Below are positions 5,335 to 5,383 of a DNA stretch of 5,383 bases, in pieces (the stretch's first letter is position 1; every line of letters starts with the position of its first letter). The notes under the pieces were generated by a model. It did not search any database and was not told the DNA's origin. It saw only the letters and a program-made list of their open reading frames with translations. The translations under genes and the position numbers were made by a program. The stretch covers positions 1 through 5,383 of the forward strand of contig CBFDBT010000180.1 of the NCBI GenBank assembly GCA_965603115.1, read 5' to 3'. Source of the DNA: CBFDBT01 sp965603115. GTDB taxonomy: Bacteria > Pseudomonadota > Alphaproteobacteria > Sphingomonadales > Kordiimonadaceae.

Positions 5335-5383
5335 TGATCTCAACCGGTCGCTGCAACACATGCTTCAAATCGTTCTGCTGGGG
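5309..5383 (-). CDS. Possible C-terminal end of an unidentified minus-strand gene
   Basis: From the right edge inward the minus strand is open for 24 codons, ending LQRPVEITVISSHLD before TGA at 5311-5309. The text is protein-like but too short to assign a family. Its stop overlaps the direct-repeat region, and another minus-strand frame also ends nearby, so the choice is uncertain. Confidence 0.15.
   Translation of the reverse strand, partial: PQQNDLKHVLQRPVEITVISSHLD

Noticed and set aside
5360..5383. Possible plus-strand gene start encoding MLQIVLLG at the right edge
   Set aside because: Resembles a P-loop protein start only superficially, has no ribosome site, and only eight codons are visible.

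Overview
The window looks like a chromosomal segment of an alphaproteobacterium with fairly AT-rich intergenic DNA. The support is indirect: a CtrA-type TTAA-N7-TTAAC box, a tyrosine-recombinase N-terminus of the DUF6538 type common in that class, and a bacterial tRNA-Ser(GCU). No ribosomal or other taxonomic marker is present, so the assignment is an inference.

Left part (1-1920). A serine hydrolase of the class C beta-lactamase / family VIII esterase superfamily runs on the minus strand and leaves the window at base 1. Behind its start is a 700-base non-coding stretch. It holds two short minus-strand segments that may be decayed gene ends, several tiny perfect palindromes and CtrA-like sites.

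Middle (1921-3011). A 154-residue protein of unknown function is followed by a stem-loop, then a well-formed promoter and tRNA-Ser(GCU). Just past the tRNA, in the same direction, is the N-terminal piece (109 residues) of a phage-type integrase. It ends before any catalytic domain. tRNA plus integrase is the classic left edge of an integrated element, here apparently decayed.

Right part (3164-5383). The cargo next to the integrase remnant is a complete 690-residue [FeFe] hydrogenase with CpI-like modular architecture: [2Fe-2S], His-ligated [4Fe-4S], two [4Fe-4S] ferredoxin clusters and the H-cluster domain. All H-cluster ligands and the proton-path residues are present. The protein does not stop where such hydrogenases normally do. 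It continues for about 113 residues that read like an NTF2/SnoaL-like domain, an unusual fusion and the most interesting item in the window. An extended -10 promoter embedded in a perfect palindrome precedes the gene. No maturase gene (hydE, hydF, hydG) lies in the window, so the enzyme must rely on maturation genes elsewhere if it is active. A short direct repeat and an uncertain minus-strand ORF end follow the hydrogenase.

Taken together, the hydrogenase is most simply read as an acquired gene carried at a tRNA-Ser integration site. The other genes show no functional link to it.
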